Source: Streptomyces scabiei 87.22 (GTDB taxonomy: Bacteria > Actinomycetota > Actinomycetes > Streptomycetales > Streptomycetaceae). From it: a stretch of DNA of 64,000 bases. Below are positions 35,652-44,488 of this stretch, in pieces. Location: assembly GCF_000091305.1 (NCBI RefSeq), contig NC_013929.1, positions 186,001 to 250,000 of the forward strand, in the 5' to 3' direction. Both the position numbers and the translations under genes were made by a program. Each line of letters starts with the position of its first letter. The first letter of the stretch is position 1. The notes below the pieces were generated by a model. That model ran no database searches, was not told where the DNA came from, and was given only the letters and a program-made list of their open reading frames with translations.

Positions 35652-37028
35652 TCAGACCGACAGGACGGCATCGGGGCGGGAGTCGTGGGCGGTCCGGGGG
35701 CGGGGGCGGCGCCTGAGGTAGACGGCCCAGGTGACCGTGGCGCAGGCGGCGTAGAAGACCAGGAAGCCGGTGAACGCCGGGACTCCGCTCCCCCAGCCGG
35801 CGAACGAGGCGCGGAAGGCCAGGTTGATGAGGACACCGCCGAGCGCGCCGAGGGCTCCGGTGATGCCGATGAGCGCGCCCGACAGCCGCCGGGCCCGCGC
35901 CAGCCGGGCGCCGGTTCCGTCGTCGCCCTCGTCGGCCGCGCCGTCCCGGAGTGCCTTCGCCCGGAAGATGGCCGGGATCATCTTGTACGTCGATCCGTTG
36001 CCCGCCCCTGCCAGGGCGAGGAGCACGATGAAGTCGGCGACGAACAGACCGAGCGAGTCCGTGCGCGAGGCCACGACCGCGCCCCCCGTACCGAGCATCA
36101 GCGCCACGAACACGCCGAAGGTGACCCTGGCGCCGCCGATCCGGTCGGCCAGCCAGCCGCCGGCCGGCCGGGTCAGTGAGCCGAGCAGCGGCCCGAGGAA
36201 CGTGAGCGACGCGGCCTGGAGCGGCGTACGGTCGAACTGCGTCTGCAGCACCAGGCCGAACGCGAAGCAGTAGCCGATGAACGAGCCGAACGTGCCGAGG
36301 TAGAGCAAGGACATCACCCAGCAGTGGGCGTCCCTCAGGACGTCCCTGAGCGCGTCGGTGTCGTTGCGATTTCCGGGCAGGTCGTCCATGAACAGCGCGG
36401 CGCACACGGCGGCCACGACGATCGCCGGGACGAAGACCCCCAGCAGCAGCCGTGGTTCGGACGCGCCGAAGGTTCCCAGGACCGCGAGGGCGGCCAACTG
36501 CGTCACGGCGACACCCAGGTTGCCGCCGCCCGCGTTCAGGCCGAGTGCCCAGCCCTTGTGGCGCTCGGGGAAGAAGGCGTTGATGTTCGCCATGGACGAG
36601 GCGAAGTTGCCGCCGCCGAGGCCGGCCACGGCGGACACCATGAGCAGGGTGCCCAGCGAGGTGCCGGGACGCAGGTACACCGCCGCCAGCACGGTGGGCG
36701 CCAGCAGGACGACCGCGCTGAGCACGGTCCAGGTGCGTCCGCCGAACCGGCCCACGGCGAGCGCGTAGGGGATCCGCAGGACGGCTCCCGTCAGGGTCGG
36801 GACGGAGACGAGCAGGAACTTGTCCGCCGGGGACAGCCCGTACTCCGGTCCCAGGAACAGCACCAGCACGGACCACAGACTCCAGACGGAGAACCCGACG
36901 TGCTCGGCGAGTATCGAGAACGCCAGATTCCGCATCGCGACGCGCCGCCCCGTACGGCGCCAGAACGCGTCGTCCTCCGGATCCCAGTAGCGGATCGCGG
37001 GCGAGCCGCGCTTCACCTCAGCGCTCAT
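35652..37028 (-). CDS. narK: NarK-type nitrate/nitrite MFS transporter
   Basis: 458 residues with about 12 membrane segments. The nitrate signature is present in both halves: GLGGGNFASSMANINAFFPE with NAGGGNLGVAVTQL, and ALAGAGNGSTYKMIPAIF. NarK proteins import nitrate or exchange it for nitrite. First gene of the 13-kb minus-strand operon that also carries PabAB and NasA, so its job is probably to bring in nitrate for NasA or remove nitrite. ATG 37028 with GGGAGG 7 nt upstream. Confidence 0.92.
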   Translation of the reverse strand: MSAEVKRGSPAIRYWDPEDDAFWRRTGRRVAMRNLAFSILAEHVGFSVWSLWSVLVLFLGPEYGLSPADKFLLVSVPTLTGAVLRIPYALAVGRFGGRTWTVLSAVVLLAPTVLAAVYLRPGTSLGTLLMVSAVAGLGGGNFASSMANINAFFPERHKGWALGLNAGGGNLGVAVTQLAALAVLGTFGASEPRLLLGVFVPAIVVAAVCAALFMDDLPGNRNDTDALRDVLRDAHCWVMSLLYLGTFGSFIGYCFAFGLVLQTQFDRTPLQAASLTFLGPLLGSLTRPAGGWLADRIGGARVTFGVFVALMLGTGGAVVASRTDSLGLFVADFIVLLALAGAGNGSTYKMIPAIFRAKALRDGAADEGDDGTGARLARARRLSGALIGITGALGALGGVLINLAFRASFAGWGSGVPAFTGFLVFYAACATVTWAVYLRRRPRPRTAHDSRPDAVLSV

Positions 37029-37187
37029 CGACAACCTCCCGAAGCAGACGGACACGTCGGAGCCCGGCCTCGGCACCGGGCCGGCCCGCCCGCCGGCAGT
37101 CGGGCGGAGCCGGGGCACCGGGCCGGGAGCGCCACCGGTCGGCGACGCCCGTACATGACGCCGGCCGGCGGCGTCGTGATCCCCTCG

Positions 37188-37874
37188 TCAGCGTGCGGAG
37201 TTCGCCGCCGCCGCCAGAATCCGGTGGTAGACCGAGGGATCGTCGGACTTCAGGACGACGGCGCTGTCGCCGGGCTCGCCCGCCCACCGGTAGTCGACCC
37301 CGGGGTTGGGCCAGGAGCCGCCGTCGGCGGTGAACAGATGCGGGCTGGTGACCGCGCCTCCGGGAGCGAAGTCGGCGACCTGGGCGAGTGTGGCTGCCCG
37401 TGCGCGCCCGGTGTCCAGGGCCTCGCCCAGGGCCGCCGCGTCCACCTCGGGCACCGACCCTGCGACGTCCAGCACCACATGGCGCATCGTGATGCAGGCA
37501 CTGTCGGCGAAGAACGCCCTGCGCAGGGCCCGGTCGAGGGCTTCGCTCGCCGCCGCCCCCTGCTCCTTCGCCGCCTGCACCGCCTCCGCCGCGAGCAGCC
37601 GGCTCACCGGCCAGCGCCAGTCGGGCTCCGTCCAGGGCCGCCAGCCGGCGTCGGGTTCCATCTCCGCCGCGACCGGGATCTCGGCGTCGATGACCGGCTT
37701 GGGCAGAGTGCCCCGGTTGACCACCTCCAGGAGGACGGCCCGGTGATCGAACCGTACGGTCCCGGCCAGGTCCGACTCGGCGCGGATGCGCCACAGTCGC
37801 TCGACGGCGACGTGTGCCCAGGGGCAGGCGAGGTCCGCGTAGACCGCCACGGTGCCCGGCAGAACGCTGATCAT
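37188..37874 (-). CDS. DsbA-family thioredoxin-fold protein (2-hydroxychromene-2-carboxylate isomerase-like)
   Basis: 228 residues. The active-site region is DLACPWAHVAVERLW with a single Cys (CPWA rather than CPxC), so it is not a disulfide exchange enzyme but closer to the isomerase/GST-kappa branch. Later: SPHLFTADGGSWPNPGVDYR, with the cis-Pro region. It stands alone between a terminator hairpin and the NarK operon. Substrate unknown; membership of the biosynthetic region is by position. Confidence 0.78.
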   Translation of the reverse strand: MISVLPGTVAVYADLACPWAHVAVERLWRIRAESDLAGTVRFDHRAVLLEVVNRGTLPKPVIDAEIPVAAEMEPDAGWRPWTEPDWRWPVSRLLAAEAVQAAKEQGAAASEALDRALRRAFFADSACITMRHVVLDVAGSVPEVDAAALGEALDTGRARAATLAQVADFAPGGAVTSPHLFTADGGSWPNPGVDYRWAGEPGDSAVVLKSDDPSVYHRILAAAANSAR

Positions 37875-37928
37875 GTGTCAGGGTCCCTTCTCCTGTACTG
37901 GTGCGTGACCCGGCCCGGCCCCTGCCCG

Positions 37929-37964
37929 GCGGCAGTCCCGGGCGGGGAGGACCGGGACTGCCGC
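37929..37964 (-). terminator. Hairpin terminator after the acyl-AMP ligase gene
   Basis: Perfect 13-bp inverted repeat (GCGGCAGTCCCGG) with a 10-nt loop, 20 nt beyond the ligase stop codon. It ends the PabC-ligase unit and separates it from the DsbA-like gene. Confidence 0.65.
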
Positions 37965-37983
37965 GGAAGGGGCGGGGCGGGGT

Positions 37984-39783
37984 CTACGCGGCCTTCGCCG
38001 ATCGGCGCCGCGAGGCCGGGGCAGGGGCGCTCGGTTCGGTGCGCGCCGAGCGGGTGCGGGCGATGTCGAGCCCGTGGTCGTCGTCGGAGAGGAGGACCTT
38101 CTCGTAGGTGGTGCGCACCTCGCGCTTGAGCACCTTGCCGGTCACGCCGAGCGGGATGTCGTTCTCGCCCTTGACCAGTACGACCGCGGAGAGCTCGTGC
38201 GCCCCCGACTTGCGCAGCGCCCCGTTGAGCCGGGCCAGCAGCTCCCGCGAGGTGAGGTCGCAGCGGTCGGCCAGCCGGACCACGGCGACGGGTTCGGACA
38301 GTTCCTCGTCGGCGGGGCTGATGGCGGCGGCCACGACACAGTCCACGGCCTGGCGGCACGCCTTCAGGACGATCTCCTCCGTGGGCAGGCTGTAGACGGG
38401 CCCGCGAGCGGTGTGGATCACGTCGGTGGCACGGTCGTACTGGTAGAAGCGCCCCTGCTCGTCGTAGTACCCGATGTCGCCGGTGAGCCAGAAGCCGTCG
38501 TGCTTCGAACGGTGCGTCAGATCGGGGTCGTTCCAGTAGCCCAGGGTCTCGGTCGGGGTCTTGACCGCGATGAACCCGATCTCGTTCGGGCCCAGCCGCT
38601 TGCCGTGCTCGTCGTAGACGGTGGCCTCCTCGACGATGGGTTCCGGGTGGCCGACGCACCGCTTGTAGGCGTCGGTGTCCGGGCCGTGGATGTTCTGGAA
38701 CACGGCCATGCCCACCTCGGTCGAGGCGAGTCCGTCGATGTAGCGCGAGCCCTGGCGCCACTTGCCGCCGACGCGGTGCCTGCCCAGCCGTACCAGCTCA
38801 CGGACGTGCGCCTCGTGCGAGGCGTCGGCGGTGCTGAGCCAGGTGGTCACGCGGGAGGCCGCCGACGGCTCCACGCCCAGTGCCGCCAGCTCGCCGAAGG
38901 TGATGGGGAAGGCGATGACGACCGTCGGCTTCCACCAGCGCATGACCTCGGCCACGGCCGGTCCGCGCTGCTCCTCCATCACCAGGGTCGGTACGCCGGT
39001 CAGGGTGGCCATCATCATGTAGCTGAGGCCGGAGCCGTGGGACGGCGGGAACACCAGCAGGTTCTTGTCGTCGACGCCGGACGGCATGGTGAGGATGCGG
39101 GGGCGCTTGCCCGCGAAGAACTGGCGGTGCCCGAGGATCGGCGCCTTGGGCATGCCGGTGGTGCCCGAGGAGTGCGCGATCAGCACCGGGTCGTGGTCGC
39201 CGTGCATGTACGGGTAGCCGACGGGCAGCGGGCCGACGCGGCCCGCCGAGTCCACCTCCTCCTGCGAGACGGTGAAGCCCAACCCCTCGGGGCTGTCGGT
39301 GGCCGCCAGCAGGGTCTCCAGCCGGTCGGCGTCGGCGACGACGCCACGCGGCTCCAGCCGCTTCAGGTAGCGTGCCGCGGTCTGGGGCGCCATGTTCGGG
39401 TTCACCGGGGCGGGGATGGCACCGATGCTGTTCAGGGCCATGAAGTGGACGAAGTTGGCGATGCCGTCCCCGCTGTAGACGCCGACCCGGTCGCCGCGTG
39501 CCACACCGGCGGCGTGGAACCAGCGCGCGTACCGCTCGGTCGCGTCCCGCAGATCGGCCAGGGAGTAGGTGCGGATGTCCTTCTCGCCGCCGCCGCGCGG
39601 CAGATGGTGCAGGAGCGGGGCGTCGAGGTCCGCGGCCCGGTCGAGGGTGTGCCAGAGGAAGGTCCCCACACCGAGGGAGCGTTCGGACACCAACTCCAGC
39701 CGCGCGCGCAGCCCGCGGTGCGAAGGGCCCAGCTTCATACGGCGGACGGACGCCAGATGCCGCTGCAGGGATCGGATCTTCAT
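37984..39783 (-). CDS. AMP-dependent acyl-CoA synthetase-like ligase in the p-aminobenzoate region
   Basis: 599 residues, full-length ANL enzyme. Seen: IAHSSGTTGMPKAPILGHRQF (phosphate loop, about residues 200-220), DGFWLTGDIGYYDEQGRFYQ and YDRATDVIHTARGPVYSLP (hinge), and LGVTGKVLKREV with the catalytic Lys near 555. ANL enzymes normally form acyl-CoA; homologues CreM (cremeomycin) and AvaA6 (avenalumic acid) instead use ATP and nitrite to diazotise an aromatic amine. With p-aminobenzoate and nitrite made by neighbours, a diazotase role is worth testing, but CoA ligation is the default. ATG 39783; follows PabC by 119 nt. Confidence 0.85.
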   Translation of the reverse strand: MKIRSLQRHLASVRRMKLGPSHRGLRARLELVSERSLGVGTFLWHTLDRAADLDAPLLHHLPRGGGEKDIRTYSLADLRDATERYARWFHAAGVARGDRVGVYSGDGIANFVHFMALNSIGAIPAPVNPNMAPQTAARYLKRLEPRGVVADADRLETLLAATDSPEGLGFTVSQEEVDSAGRVGPLPVGYPYMHGDHDPVLIAHSSGTTGMPKAPILGHRQFFAGKRPRILTMPSGVDDKNLLVFPPSHGSGLSYMMMATLTGVPTLVMEEQRGPAVAEVMRWWKPTVVIAFPITFGELAALGVEPSAASRVTTWLSTADASHEAHVRELVRLGRHRVGGKWRQGSRYIDGLASTEVGMAVFQNIHGPDTDAYKRCVGHPEPIVEEATVYDEHGKRLGPNEIGFIAVKTPTETLGYWNDPDLTHRSKHDGFWLTGDIGYYDEQGRFYQYDRATDVIHTARGPVYSLPTEEIVLKACRQAVDCVVAAAISPADEELSEPVAVVRLADRCDLTSRELLARLNGALRKSGAHELSAVVLVKGENDIPLGVTGKVLKREVRTTYEKVLLSDDDHGLDIARTRSARTEPSAPAPASRRRSAKAA

Positions 39784-39831
39784 CTCGGCTCTCCTTGACT
39801 CTGTGCGGGGACTCTGTGCTGAACATCGGTG

Positions 39832-39880
39832 CAGGGGTGGGGTGTTGGGGGTTGCGGTGGGAGGTTGGGGGTTCAGGCCG
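39832..39880 (+). repeat. G-rich tract with quadruplex potential
   Basis: Plus strand carries runs GGGG, GGGG, GGGGG, GGG and GGGGG separated by short T-rich spacers, in the gap between PabC and the ligase gene. On the minus-strand transcript it is C-rich. Confidence 0.5.
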
Positions 39881-39902
39881 GGAAGTCGGGACGCGGTGGT
39901 GC

Positions 39903-40700
39903 TCAGCCCGGGGGCAGTGGTGCCAGGAGCGAGTCCAGGTGGGCCTGCCAGGGGCCGGCCGCCCCGAGGGCGCCGGGCGGCGCCGGTGCGCCACCCGGAG
40001 CCCAGCCGGTGACGACCCGGATGCCGTGCAGGGCGCTGGTGATCCACACCTCGCAGCGGGCGAGGCGGGCGGGGCTCACCCTCGTGTGCCGCACCGTGAC
40101 CCCGAGCCGGGCGGCGCGGTCGAGCAGCAGCCGGCGGGTGATGCCGGACAGGATCCGGCCGTCGTCAGGGGCGGTGCACAGGTCGCCGCGGTCCCACCAC
40201 AGCAGGCTGCTGAAGGCTCCCTCGACCGCGTGGCCGTCCTCGTCGAGCAGGAGCGCCTCGTCGGCGCCGTGGAGTCTGGCCTGCTTGCGCAGCCTGCCCT
40301 GGGCCGCGAAGTCGGGTCCTTTGACCGTGGGACGCGTGCGCGGGTCCACTCCGTCGGCCACCCAGACCCGGGCGGTGTCCCGCAGCGCGGGGGCGGGGCG
40401 CAGCCGCAGGGCGAGCCTGGGCGACGGGCCGGCGAGCAGTTCGACCCGGGGGAACCATGCGCCGGCCCGCGGCAGCCTCGCGGTGACGGCAGCCCGGAAG
40501 TCGGCGATCTCGCCCCGGTCGACGCCGTGGGAGCCGACCGAGTCCGAGAACCGGTCCCAGTGCATTTCATGACTCCGGACCCGGCCGTCCCGGACGAGCC
40601 AGGAATCTGCCACGACCATTCCCTTGTCATTCTCCTCGGCGACGAGGCCGGCACCGGAATTCCATACGAGAAATGACTGGCTGTCGATTTCGGTACGCAT
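39903..40700 (-). CDS. pabC: Class IV aminotransferase, 4-amino-4-deoxychorismate lyase
   Basis: 265 residues. With PLP it releases pyruvate from aminodeoxychorismate to give p-aminobenzoate, completing the PabAB step. Fold-type IV features: LVRDGRVRSHEMHWDRF in the N-terminal half, VKGPDFAAQGRLRKQARLHG with the PLP Lys, DEALLLDEDGHAVEGAFSSLLWW and ILSGITRRLLLDRA (phosphate cup). ATG 40700 is preceded by GGAATGAGGAGGG. It begins a unit with the acyl-AMP ligase. Function as lyase rather than branched-chain aminotransferase is supported by PabAB nearby. Confidence 0.87.
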   Translation of the reverse strand: MRTEIDSQSFLVWNSGAGLVAEENDKGMVVADSWLVRDGRVRSHEMHWDRFSDSVGSHGVDRGEIADFRAAVTARLPRAGAWFPRVELLAGPSPRLALRLRPAPALRDTARVWVADGVDPRTRPTVKGPDFAAQGRLRKQARLHGADEALLLDEDGHAVEGAFSSLLWWDRGDLCTAPDDGRILSGITRRLLLDRAARLGVTVRHTRVSPARLARCEVWITSALHGIRVVTGWAPGGAPAPPGALGAAGPWQAHLDSLLAPLPPG

Positions 40701-40866
40701 GACGGTGACCCTCCTCATTCCGGAAGAGCTCCGGATGCGAACTTCCTTCAGCCATGAAGGTAATGAAGGCGCGAATGATGCAACAGAGCCATGTGCGGGC
40801 CGAATTGAGGGGGCCAATTCCGCTGTGTACGAAACACCGAGCGCCCCATTGGCCCCTGTCCGATGG

Positions 40867-40943
40867 ACCGTTCTCTGTGCGTGACTGGGCGCGGTGACCC
40901 CGTTCGAGGTCACCGCGCCCAGTCACGCACCGGGAAGAACGGT
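40867..40943. terminator. Long extended hairpin between importer and PabC genes
   Basis: Perfect 23-bp stem (40877-40899 with 40908-40930) around an 8-nt loop, extended after a small internal bulge by ACCGTTCT/AGAACGGT (40867-40874 with 40936-40943). It reaches the stop codon of the minus-strand importer gene. It cleanly separates the phenylpropionate regulon from the biosynthetic region. The strand-symmetric stem would stop transcripts from either side. Confidence 0.8.
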
Positions 40944-42283
40944 CAGGCCGCGAAGTCCCGGTCGCGCGTCTCCGGCAGCGCCAGTACGCACAGCAGACTG
41001 ACCAGGCACAGTCCTCCCGCGTAGACACCGAGAACCAGGGGCGACTTCCAGTGGGAGTTCAGCCAGGTCGCGACCAGTGGAGCGAACCCGCCGCCGAGGG
41101 TGTTGGCGAGGATGAAGGTCGCCGAGGCCCCCGTGTAGCGCAGCCGGGCCGGGAACAGTTCCGGCAGGAAGGCCGCGATCGGCGCGAACATCAGGATGAA
41201 CAGCACCAGTCCCACGGTGAACGCGCCCGTGATGACCAGCCCGTTGCCGGTCCCCATGGAGCCGAACATGGGCAGCGCCCACACCACGCACCCGATCGCC
41301 CCGGCCATGATGACCGGCCGCCGCCCCACCCTGTCGGCCAGCCGGGCGACGGGTACCACCGCGGCGGCCGTGACGCCGGCGGCCACGCTCGCGGCGGCCA
41401 GCATCGTGTTCTGTGCGATGCCGAGCGCCTTCGGCCCGTACGACAGGCTGTAGACGATCGTCAGGTAGTAGACGGCCGAGCCGCCGGCCGCCGCGCCGAT
41501 GCCGAGCAGCAGCCGCCCCGGGTACTCCTTGACCAGGGCGCCCAGCGGGAACCGCGGGGCGGCAGGGCGGTCGCCCTGGGGCCCGGTCCTGAACACGGGT
41601 GACTCGCTGACCCGGGTACGCACCCAGAACCCGACGACGATGAGCAGTGTGCTCAGCAGGAACGGCACCCGCCACGCCCCGGCGGCGAAGCCGTCCCGCC
41701 CGGCGACCGCGATCGTCGGCAGGATCACGGCACTCGACAGCAGGAAACCCAGCAGCGCGCCGATCTGGGGTATGGACGCGTACACCGCGCGCCGCCCCGG
41801 CGGAGCGTGTTCGGCGGCCAGCAGGACGGCGCCGCCCCACTCGCCGCCCATGCTGACGCCCTGCAGCAGCCGCAGGGCCACCAGGAGGACCGGCGCGAGG
41901 ACGCCCACGGTCTCGTACGTCGGCAGCAGGCCGACCCCGACCGTGGCGATGCCCATGAGGACCAGCGAGGTCACCAGGGCCCGCTTGCGGCCCAGCCGGT
42001 CGCCGATCGTCCCGAACAGCACGACGCCGACGGGGCGGGCGAGGAACGCGGCGGCGAAGGTGAGGAAGGCCGCGAGGGTCGAGCCCGTGGAACTGGTGGA
42101 CGGGAAGAAGGCGGGGCCCAGGACGAGCGCGGCGGCCGTGCCGTACACGGCGAAGTCGTAGTACTCGATCGTGGTGCCGACGAGGCTGGCGACGGCGACG
42201 CGCGCGACGTTCTCCCTGGGCTCGTGCGGCGGGGCTGGGGGTGCGACGGTACCGACCGCGGCGTCGCTGCTGGTCTCGGACAT
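40943..42283 (-). CDS. MHS-family MFS proton symporter (probable aromatic acid importer)
   Basis: 446 residues, 12 membrane segments, metabolite:proton symporter subfamily. Signatures: TTIEYYDFAVYGTAAALVLGP in helix 1, GTIGDRLGRKRALVTSL in the 2-3 loop, LRLLQGVSMGGEWGGAVLL, and LPELFPARLRYTGAS near 385. Relatives import shikimate, dicarboxylates or aromatic acids. It follows the meta-cleavage pathway genes and has a copy of the GTGCCGC-type palindrome in its leader, so it probably brings in phenylpropionate or cinnamate. ATG 42283. Confidence 0.88.
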   Translation of the reverse strand: MSETSSDAAVGTVAPPAPPHEPRENVARVAVASLVGTTIEYYDFAVYGTAAALVLGPAFFPSTSSTGSTLAAFLTFAAAFLARPVGVVLFGTIGDRLGRKRALVTSLVLMGIATVGVGLLPTYETVGVLAPVLLVALRLLQGVSMGGEWGGAVLLAAEHAPPGRRAVYASIPQIGALLGFLLSSAVILPTIAVAGRDGFAAGAWRVPFLLSTLLIVVGFWVRTRVSESPVFRTGPQGDRPAAPRFPLGALVKEYPGRLLLGIGAAAGGSAVYYLTIVYSLSYGPKALGIAQNTMLAAASVAAGVTAAAVVPVARLADRVGRRPVIMAGAIGCVVWALPMFGSMGTGNGLVITGAFTVGLVLFILMFAPIAAFLPELFPARLRYTGASATFILANTLGGGFAPLVATWLNSHWKSPLVLGVYAGGLCLVSLLCVLALPETRDRDFAA

Positions 42284-42386
42284 GGAGCGGTTCACCTCCG
42301 ACAGGCCCGGGTCTCGGAGTGATACGGGCCACAAGGGGACTGATGCCGTGGACTGTAGGAAGCCCGGCCGTCCGTCGCGCTCGGCT

Positions 42387-42403
42387 GTGCCGCCTTGTGG
42401 AAC
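42387..42403. promoter_or_regulatory. Putative IclR site 4 (importer gene)
   Basis: GTGCCGCCTTGTGGAAC, 104 bp before the importer ATG. The left arm matches site 1 exactly and the right arm 5 of 7 bases. Weakest of the four sites. Confidence 0.45.
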
Positions 42404-42461
42404 AGCGGCCGATCGCGCCGGGGAGACACGGTCAAGCGCATGCAATAGGCATGTTTTTCCG

Positions 42462-42508
42462 GGTATGCCGCCCGTCGCTCCCTGGGCCGGAGGGACGGGC
42501 GGCATACC
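42462..42508 (-). terminator. Hairpin terminator of the meta-cleavage operon
   Basis: Perfect 15-bp inverted repeat (GGTATGCCGCCCGTC) with a 17-nt loop that can pair further, 10 nt beyond the aldolase stop codon. It ends the operon running from 47270 to 42519. Confidence 0.7.
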
Positions 42509-42518
42509 GTGCGTGGGA

Positions 42519-43541
42519 TCAGCGGGTGGGGATCCGCGCCGACACCAGATCGAGGGCGATGTCGACGATCATGTCCTCCTGCCCGCCGACGAGCCCCCGG
42601 CGGCCCACCTCCAGGAGCAGCGCGCGGGCATCGACCCCGTAACGACCGGCGGCGCTCTCCGCATGTCGCAGGAACGAGGAGTACGCGCCCGCGTAGCCGA
42701 GCGTGAGTGTCTCCCGGTCGACCTGGACCGGGCGGTCCCGCAACGGCCGCACCAGGTCGTCGGCGGCGTCCTGGAGGGCGAACAGGTCGCAGCCGTGCTT
42801 CCAGTCCTGAAGGTTCGCGACCGCCACGAACGCCTCGATCGGGCAGTTGCCGGCACCGGCGCCCTGCCCGGCGAGGGACGCGTCGACGCGGGTGACGCCC
42901 TCCTCCACGGCGACCACGCTGTTGGCGACCGAGAGGGACAGGTTCTCGTGTGCGTGGATACCGATCTCGGTGGCCGGGTCCAGCACGTCCCGGTAGGCGC
43001 GGACCCGCTCGCGCACGCCGTTCATGGTGAGCCGGCCGCCGGAGTCGGTGACGTACACGCAGTGCGCTCCGAACGATTCCATCAGCCGTGCCTGGGCCGC
43101 GAGTTCGACGGCCGGGGCCATATGGCTCATCATCAGGAACCCGGCGACGTCCATGCCGAGGTCACGGGCCTTGGCGATGTGCTGCGCGGAGATGTCGGCC
43201 TCGGTGCAGTGGGTGGCGACGCGCACCGAACGGACGCCGAGGGCGTGGGCGCGTTCCAGCTCGGCGATGGTGCCGATGCCAGGCAGGAGGAGCGTGGTGA
43301 GAACGGCGTCGGTCAGGTGTGCCGCCGCCGTCTCGATCCATTCCCAGTCGGTGTGGCTGCCCGGCCCGTAGTTGAGCGAGCCGCCGGCCAGCCCGTCGCC
43401 GTGGGCGACCTCGATCGCGTCGACCCCGGCGGCGTCGAGCGCCGCGACGATCCGCCCGACGTCGACGGGGTCGACGCGGTGCCGGACGGCGTGCATGCCG
43501 TCCCGCAGGGTGACGTCCTGGATGTACAGCTTGTGCGTCAT
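42519..43541 (-). CDS. mhpE: 4-hydroxy-2-oxovalerate aldolase
   Basis: 340 residues. Splits 4-hydroxy-2-oxovalerate to pyruvate and acetaldehyde with a divalent metal. DmpG/MhpE features: [14 protein letters not shown] at the start (metal Asp), [32 protein letters not shown] with the metal His pair, and [17 protein letters not shown]. Overlaps the acetaldehyde dehydrogenase gene by 4 nt, matching the known physical complex that channels acetaldehyde between the two enzymes. Confidence 0.95.
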   Translation of the reverse strand: MTHKLYIQDVTLRDGMHAVRHRVDPVDVGRIVAALDAAGVDAIEVAHGDGLAGGSLNYGPGSHTDWEWIETAAAHLTDAVLTTLLLPGIGTIAELERAHALGVRSVRVATHCTEADISAQHIAKARDLGMDVAGFLMMSHMAPAVELAAQARLMESFGAHCVYVTDSGGRLTMNGVRERVRAYRDVLDPATEIGIHAHENLSLSVANSVVAVEEGVTRVDASLAGQGAGAGNCPIEAFVAVANLQDWKHGCDLFALQDAADDLVRPLRDRPVQVDRETLTLGYAGAYSSFLRHAESAAGRYGVDARALLLEVGRRGLVGGQEDMIVDIALDLVSARIPTR

Positions 43542-44488
43542 GGGCGGCCCTCCGGGGGAACGGCGTCGCGCCGGGCGATCGACTCGGCGACCCGCAGGGC
43601 GGCCGACGTCATGATGTCGAGGTTTCCGGCGTAGGCGGGCAAGTAGTGGGCGGCGCCCTCGACTTCGAGGAAGACCGACACCCGGGTGCGCACCGGACCC
43701 GCGCCCGGCGGCACCAGGGTGTGCACCGGTTCGGTGCCGTCCACCGGGATGAACTGCACCTGCTGCTTGAGGCGGTAGCCGGGGACGTACTGGGCGACAC
43801 GGCCGACCATGGTCTCGACCGACGCGCGTACGGCCTCGTGGTCGGCGTCCCCGATGAGGCAGAACACCGTGTCCCGCATGATGAGCGGGGGCTCCGCCGG
43901 GTTGAGGACGATGATCGCCTTGCCCCGGGCGGCGCCGCCGACGGACTCGATGGCGCGGGAGGTGGTCTCGGTGAACTCGTCGATGTTGGCCCGCGTGCCC
44001 GGCCCCGCCGACCTGGAGGCGATGGAGGCGACGATCTCCGCGTAGTGGACCGGGGTCACCGCCGAGACCGCCCCGACCACGGGGATGGTCGCCTGGCCGC
44101 CGCACGTCACCATGTTCACGTTCATGGCGTCCGGTTGGGCGTCCCCGTTGACCGGCGGTACGACGAACGGGCCGATCGCGGCGGGGGTGAGGTCGATGAG
44201 CCGCTTCCCGTACGGCGCCAGCCGGGCTGCGTTGGCGATGTGGGCCTTGGCCGAGGTCGCGTCGAAGACGATGCCGATGTCCTCGAAACCGGGGAGCGCG
44301 ATCAGCCCTTCGACACCCTGGTGGGTGGTGGCAATCTTCAGGCGGGCGGCACGGGCGAGCCCGTCGGAGTCCGGGTCGATGCCGACCATGGCACTCATCT
44401 CCAGCGTGTCCGACAGACGCAGGATCTTGATCATCAGGTCGGTGCCGATGTTGCCGGATCCGATGACGGCCACCTTGGTTCGTGTCAC
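43538..44488 (-). CDS. mhpF: Acetaldehyde dehydrogenase (acylating)
   Basis: 316 residues. Oxidises acetaldehyde to acetyl-CoA with NAD and CoA. Seen: [19 protein letters not shown] at the NAD site, [13 protein letters not shown], and the catalytic Cys in [20 protein letters not shown] near 132. Length and motifs match DmpF/MhpF. Coupled by overlaps at both ends to the hydratase and aldolase genes. Confidence 0.95.
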   Translation of the reverse strand: MTRTKVAVIGSGNIGTDLMIKILRLSDTLEMSAMVGIDPDSDGLARAARLKIATTHQGVEGLIALPGFEDIGIVFDATSAKAHIANAARLAPYGKRLIDLTPAAIGPFVVPPVNGDAQPDAMNVNMVTCGGQATIPVVGAVSAVTPVHYAEIVASIASRSAGPGTRANIDEFTETTSRAIESVGGAARGKAIIVLNPAEPPLIMRDTVFCLIGDADHEAVRASVETMVGRVAQYVPGYRLKQQVQFIPVDGTEPVHTLVPPGAGPVRTRVSVFLEVEGAAHYLPAYAGNLDIMTSAALRVAESIARRDAVPPEGRP

